DNA of 9,155 nt, from positions 1-9,155 of the forward strand of contig JAYTXD010000016.1 in NCBI GenBank assembly GCA_043743105.1, given 5' to 3'. A model generated the notes under the pieces. That model was not told the origin of the DNA. It was given only the letters and a program-made list of their open reading frames with translations, and made no database searches. This document shows, in pieces, positions 6,055 through 9,155 of the stretch (positions are counted from its first letter, which is position 1; every line of letters starts with the position of its first letter). The stretch is from RYN-417 sp043743105. Lineage in GTDB: Bacteria > Patescibacteriota > Saccharimonadia > Saccharimonadales > JACDBH01. A program made the translations under genes and the position numbers.

Positions 6055-6900
6055 ATGTCATCAACAAAAATAAAAAATGTTTTATCACTCAAAAAACTAG
6101 CTGCCTTCTTGGGGCTTGGGTTGCTAATAGTTATTAAACTTACCGGTGCATTGAGCGCCCAAAGTGTTACGCGAGCATATGGCAGTGACCAAGTTTTACA
6201 GCGTGGCATGATTGTGGGCCAGACAAAAGTTGACGCTACCAAAGTTGAGCCTATCGACATTAGACGGATAACTTCTATTTTGGGAGTTGTCGTTAGCCCT
6301 AACGATTCACCAATTACTATCTCAGAAGATAAACAACGTGTTTTTGTTACGACCTCGGGGCAGTATGATGTGCTGGTAAGCGACCAAGAGGGATCTATCT
6401 CGCAGTCGGACTATGTAACAGTGTCTTCGCTAGGTGGTGTTGGGATGAAGGCCACTGATGCTCAAAGTAACATTTTGGGGCGTGCCGCAGCTAGCTTTGA
6501 CGGCAAAACAAATATTATTAGTACAGCAACGCTTACCGATGCAAAAGGCGTTAAAAAGACGGTGCACATGGCACGCATTAAGGTCGAAATTAATATTGCC
6601 AAAAATCCCTTGGCAAAAAATACTGACGGGACGCCTGAAATCTTGAGCAAAGTCGGTAAGGCTATTTCAGGAAAATCTATAAGCGCAGCACGACTATACT
6701 TAAGCGCAATTATCTTTATTGTAGGCACAATTGTCGCTGGTTCTATCATGTACGCAGGGGTCAAAAGCGCAATTATCTCTATTGGCCGCAACCCGTTGAG
6801 TAAGCGTAGCATCCTAAAGAGTATGCTCGGTGTGGCATTTACGAGTTTAATTATTTTCCTCATATGCATAATTGGGGTATATTTATTATTAAGGTTGTAA
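6055..6900 (+). CDS. Extracytoplasmic-domain protein with a C-terminal c-subunit-like membrane hairpin (281 aa)
   Basis: No standard name fits. Seen: a basic N-terminus and hydrophobic core (about 13-34) ending GALSAQS, a possible signal-peptidase site or uncleaved anchor; about 175 polar, beta-strand-rich residues, including SGQYDVLVSDQEG (101-113) and VSSLGGVGMKA (123-133); then two hydrophobic helices (about 214-236 and 257-279) joined by the basic loop SAIISIGRNPLSKRSILKS. The GRNP (244-247) and predicted topology, loop in the cytoplasm and both ends outside, match F-type c subunits. However, neither helix contains Asp or Glu; where c subunits have AFMEA or similar, this has AFTSL, with S264 at the ion-binding position. 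The middle region recalls, from memory, beta domains of the phage-tail peptidase G2 type. It sits in the atpE position directly before b-, delta- and alpha-like genes. The ATG at 6055 is favoured over an upstream TTG at 5995 that would lie inside the inverted repeat. Coding is certain; the c-like reading is moderate. Confidence 0.8.
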   Translation: MSSTKIKNVLSLKKLAAFLGLGLLIVIKLTGALSAQSVTRAYGSDQVLQRGMIVGQTKVDATKVEPIDIRRITSILGVVVSPNDSPITISEDKQRVFVTTSGQYDVLVSDQEGSISQSDYVTVSSLGGVGMKATDAQSNILGRAAASFDGKTNIISTATLTDAKGVKKTVHMARIKVEINIAKNPLAKNTDGTPEILSKVGKAISGKSISAARLYLSAIIFIVGTIVAGSIMYAGVKSAIISIGRNPLSKRSILKSMLGVAFTSLIIFLICIIGVYLLLRL

Positions 6901-6932
6901 GCATAAACGGATACTAAGGTGGGGAAGCTGAT

Positions 6933-7550
6933 ATGAATGCATGGGGGTTGGGATTGGTCATAGGTGCGCTATTGGCAGCAGCAGCAGCATTTTGTTGGGT
7001 TGCTTATGCACTTAGGGGTAGTGGTAAGGGTAAAACTCAGGCAGAGGCATTTACGGAGCTAGCCGAAAAAGATGTAGAGCGGATATTTAATGATGATTTC
7101 CGCGAAGAACTTCGTAATAGGGCTAGATTACATTTTGAGAAGATCATTGGTGAAAACTCTATGTTTTTGCAGCAAGACCTTCGGCTTACTACTTCTCAGC
7201 TAAATGAGTACATGAAGAGTGAGATTACTAAAACGCTCCAGGTGGAGTTTAGCAAATACGAGCAGTCAATTAATGACGCTAAACAGCTGGCTATTGAGTC
7301 TATTAGCAAGACGCAGGTTATTGTTGAAGAAGAACGTCGGGCGCTCCGCGAACAGCTAGAAAAAGAGTTTGAAGTTGAACGAGAGCGGCTTGTTAAAAAG
7401 TTCGAAGATAACATGGCCGAGATTGTTAACCACTATGTACTTGATGCCGTAGGTAAAGAAATTGACCTCAGTGACCAGCTTGAATTTATTTTGAGTGAGT
7501 TAGAATCAAACAAAGCAGTTATTGTGGAGGATATTCGTAGTGGTGCCTAG
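6933..7550 (+). CDS. F-type ATPase b-subunit-like stalk protein
   Basis: Peripheral-stalk candidate: one N-terminal membrane segment (about residues 5-27, rich in Leu and Ala), a short Gly/Lys junction (RGSGKGK, 28-34), a charged segment to about 100, then a long charged helix (roughly 105-165; VEEERRALREQLEKEFEVER) typical of the b coiled coil, and a C-terminal region MAEIVNHYVLDAVGKEI that corresponds to where b subunits bind delta. At 205 residues it is longer than the usual 155-170, the extra length lying between membrane segment and coiled coil. Start set by the strong purine tract AAGGTGGGGA (6916-6925), seven bases before the ATG. It is 32 bases after the c-like gene and overlaps the delta-like gene. 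Low-complexity helices make homology weak by sequence alone; the assignment leans on gene order. Confidence 0.78.
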   Translation: MNAWGLGLVIGALLAAAAAFCWVAYALRGSGKGKTQAEAFTELAEKDVERIFNDDFREELRNRARLHFEKIIGENSMFLQQDLRLTTSQLNEYMKSEITKTLQVEFSKYEQSINDAKQLAIESISKTQVIVEEERRALREQLEKEFEVERERLVKKFEDNMAEIVNHYVLDAVGKEIDLSDQLEFILSELESNKAVIVEDIRSGA

Positions 7551-8055
7551 TAAAGTTCCTGCTGCTACTACTGTTAAGCCCATTGGGCTTATTTTGCCTT
7601 TACAGATATTAACAACTGGCGATGTATCTAGGCTGACACGTGAGCTTCAAGGGATGGAACAGTTTTTTGCTGAGGCCGCCATAAAAGGCACAACGGCCAA
7701 AAGTGTACCCCAAGCCAGTCTACAACTAGCGATCCTCGTTAAAGATAATGATCTTAACTTGCTGCACGGAGCCGACCGTCTCAAACTGAAAGAGTTTTTA
7801 GAATTAGTAGTTCATAAAGCACCTATCGTGCACCTAAGCTTTGCGACCGATCCAAAGCCCGAATTTTTGATGAAGCTACTAAACTGGTTTCGTACCAACG
7901 CTGACCCGTTTGTACTGATGCAAGTAGGTTTGCAACCTAACATTGCGGCGGGCTGTGTGCTAAGAACTACTAACAAGTATTTTGACTTGAGTTTTAAGCA
8001 GCATTTTTTGCAGAGTAAAGCTAAGTTAGCCGTAGCGCTCGGGGCTCCACTATGA
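7540..8055 (+). CDS. F-type ATPase delta-subunit-like protein
   Basis: In canonical enzymes delta (OSCP) joins the stalk b subunits to the top of F1. Here the last third, QVGLQPNIAAGCVLRTTNKY (128-147) followed by FDLSF, matches the delta C-terminal pattern of a short strand, a glycine turn and a second strand ending before the terminal helix. The N-terminal two-thirds do not show the usual RYAKALF-type helical domain; they begin KPIGLILPLQILTTGDVSRL and look like a different or highly diverged fold. Length 171 is normal for delta. GGAGG at 7526-7530 favours the GTG at 7540 (9-base gap) over GTG 7543 or TTG 7522; the start lies 11 bases inside the b-like gene. Its TGA overlaps the alpha-like ATG as ATGA, so translation is coupled. 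I recall the GLQPNIAAGC segment from Saccharibacteria delta annotations. Confidence 0.75.
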   Translation: MVPSKVPAATTVKPIGLILPLQILTTGDVSRLTRELQGMEQFFAEAAIKGTTAKSVPQASLQLAILVKDNDLNLLHGADRLKLKEFLELVVHKAPIVHLSFATDPKPEFLMKLLNWFRTNADPFVLMQVGLQPNIAAGCVLRTTNKYFDLSFKQHFLQSKAKLAVALGAPL

Positions 8056-9155
8056 GCGTGAGCGCGAATGTTCACTTTCAGCGGCTTGTCGATAATGGCA
8101 ACCCTATTGGTGAGGTGATTGCTGTTAATAAATTTCTTATTACTGTTCGTGGCCTTAACCCTGTTAATGTCCACTCTCTTGTATTATTTGAAGATGGCAG
8201 CAAAGGCTATGTGCACCATATCTACGAAGACGAAGTGATCATTTTGCAGCTTAGCCCGACTCAAATTACCATTGGTATGGTAGTCGTGCTGCAGCACCCA
8301 GAGCTGGTTGCTAAAGTTGGTAAGGATTTTGTCGGAAGAGTAATTTCGGTCACCGGTGAACCGCTCGATGGTCAAGGCCCGATTGCCGCCGATACTGTGT
8401 GGCCTGTGTTTCATAAAGCACCCACCATGTATCAGCGCGAGCAGCTAAAAGAACAGCTCATAACGGGAGTAACCCTTATTGACGCACTCTTCCCACTTGC
8501 TAAAGGCCAGCGTATCGCGATTTTGGGTGACAGTAAATCCGGCAAGTCAACACTAGCCACGCAGCTTATGATTAACCAAAAAAATACTGATATTGTGACG
8601 ATTTATGTACTGATTGCCAAGCGCCGAAGCGATGTAGAAACTTTGTTAGTACGTTTGCGTGAAAACGATGCTCTTAAAAACTCAATTGTTATTGTGGCGA
8701 CCATGTTTGAGTCGCTAATTATGAGTTATTTAGCACCGTATGTTGGCTGTTCGATGGCTGAGTATCTTTGGCAGGTCTGTAACCGTGATGTAGTTATAGT
8801 ATATGACGATCTTACTTCACACGCCCAGGCATACCGAGAAATTTCACTGCTGAGTGGCACTAGCCCGGGGCGTGACTCTTACCCAGGTGATATGTTTTAT
8901 GTTCATTCTTCGCTTTTGGAACGGGCAGGCAAGCTCAAATCTAACCATAAGACACTAACCGTTTTGCCACTCGTTCTAGCATCAGCTGGTGACGTAACAG
9001 CATTTTTGCCAACCAATGTCATGTCTATTACTGATGGGCAGTGGATTTTGGACATGAATATTTTCCGCGATGGACTGCGGCCTGCCGTAAGCGTGGGGCT
9101 AAGTGTTACACGTGTTGGTGGCCGTGGTCATAATGACCGCCAAAAGCAACTAGCA
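8052..9155 (+). CDS. F1 ATPase alpha-subunit-like nucleotide-binding protein (partial, 3' end beyond window)
   Basis: The first 368 residues are present, frame open to the last base; usual length is about 500. Seen: beta-barrel start GEVIAVNKFLITVRGL, FVGRVISVTGEPLDGQGPI, Walker A GDSKSGKS (159-166; canonical alpha GDRQTGKT), Walker B VVIVYDD (247-253), YREISLL, SPGRDSYPGDMFYVHS and the arginine finger R354 in SVTRVGG. The residue equivalent to the catalytic glutamate of beta is K190 (Gln in E. coli alpha), so this should be a regulatory, non-catalytic site needing a beta partner. Departures from canonical alpha: LLSGTSPGRD instead of LLRRPPGRE, LPLVLASAGDVTAF instead of LPIIETQAGDVSAF, and an N-terminus some nine residues shorter, where alpha contacts delta. 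This marks a diverged alpha lineage. The ATG overlaps the delta-like stop; only a weak CGGGGC lies upstream. Confidence 0.9.
   Translation, partial: MSVSANVHFQRLVDNGNPIGEVIAVNKFLITVRGLNPVNVHSLVLFEDGSKGYVHHIYEDEVIILQLSPTQITIGMVVVLQHPELVAKVGKDFVGRVISVTGEPLDGQGPIAADTVWPVFHKAPTMYQREQLKEQLITGVTLIDALFPLAKGQRIAILGDSKSGKSTLATQLMINQKNTDIVTIYVLIAKRRSDVETLLVRLRENDALKNSIVIVATMFESLIMSYLAPYVGCSMAEYLWQVCNRDVVIVYDDLTSHAQAYREISLLSGTSPGRDSYPGDMFYVHSSLLERAGKLKSNHKTLTVLPLVLASAGDVTAFLPTNVMSITDGQWILDMNIFRDGLRPAVSVGLSVTRVGGRGHNDRQKQLA

Noticed and set aside
7522..7539. TTG start for the delta-like protein
   Set aside because: The GGAGG at 7526-7530 would lie inside the coding region; GTG 7540 is at proper spacing from it.
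8184..8414. - strand frame opposite the alpha-like gene
   Set aside because: It is antisense to a clearly conserved F1 ATPase domain and has no independent support.
1..9155. TGA recoded as glycine, as in Absconditabacteria/Gracilibacteria
   Set aside because: TGA ends the tatD and delta-like genes at ATGA overlaps with the next starts, and no recognised gene contains an in-frame TGA.

Overview
The window looks like a piece of chromosome from a streamlined bacterium of the Candidate Phyla Radiation, most likely a Saccharibacteria (TM7) member. The grounds are compact same-strand genes with 4-base overlaps, mid-range GC by eye, short or leaderless starts, TGA read as stop (against the recoded Absconditabacteria/Gracilibacteria), and protein variants I associate with this group: a delta-like subunit ending in GLQPNIAAGC, a small DEHTW-motif protein, and a NifS-type desulfurase with GGK at the PLP lysine. 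The placement rests on recall, not a search. All supported genes are on the + strand.

Region 1 (1-1467): a possible C-terminal tail of an unknown gene, then a GH37 trehalase with no visible export signal. Region 2 (1468-5895): a promoter and a 112-base leader, then a tight run of metG (methionyl-tRNA synthetase), a TatD-family metal-dependent hydrolase, two small proteins of unknown function, and a NifS/IscS-type cysteine desulfurase. Gaps in this run are 18 bases or less and two junctions overlap, so it is probably one transcript.

Region 3 (5896-6054): a 159-base intergenic block with a striking 23/24-base inverted repeat enclosing a smaller hairpin, followed directly by a TATAAT promoter placed so close to the next ATG that the mRNA would be essentially leaderless. 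A diverged copy of one repeat arm lies at 78-100.

Region 4 (6055-9155, running off the end): the F-type ATPase-like cluster, and the most interesting part. Its order is c-like, b-like, delta-like, alpha-like, matching atpE-F-H-A, but no a subunit (atpB) is present at the usual place. The 'c' position is filled by a 281-residue protein: export signal or membrane anchor, about 175 extracytoplasmic residues, then a C-terminal two-helix hairpin with a c-type GRNP loop but no acidic residue in either helix. The alpha-like ATPase keeps its Walker A, Walker B and arginine finger but departs from canonical alpha in normally invariant stretches. Either this is a lineage-specific ATP synthase with a very unusual rotor, or an F1-type motor re-purposed to drive or bear an extracytoplasmic domain instead of moving protons. 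The gamma, beta and epsilon genes, if present, lie beyond the window.
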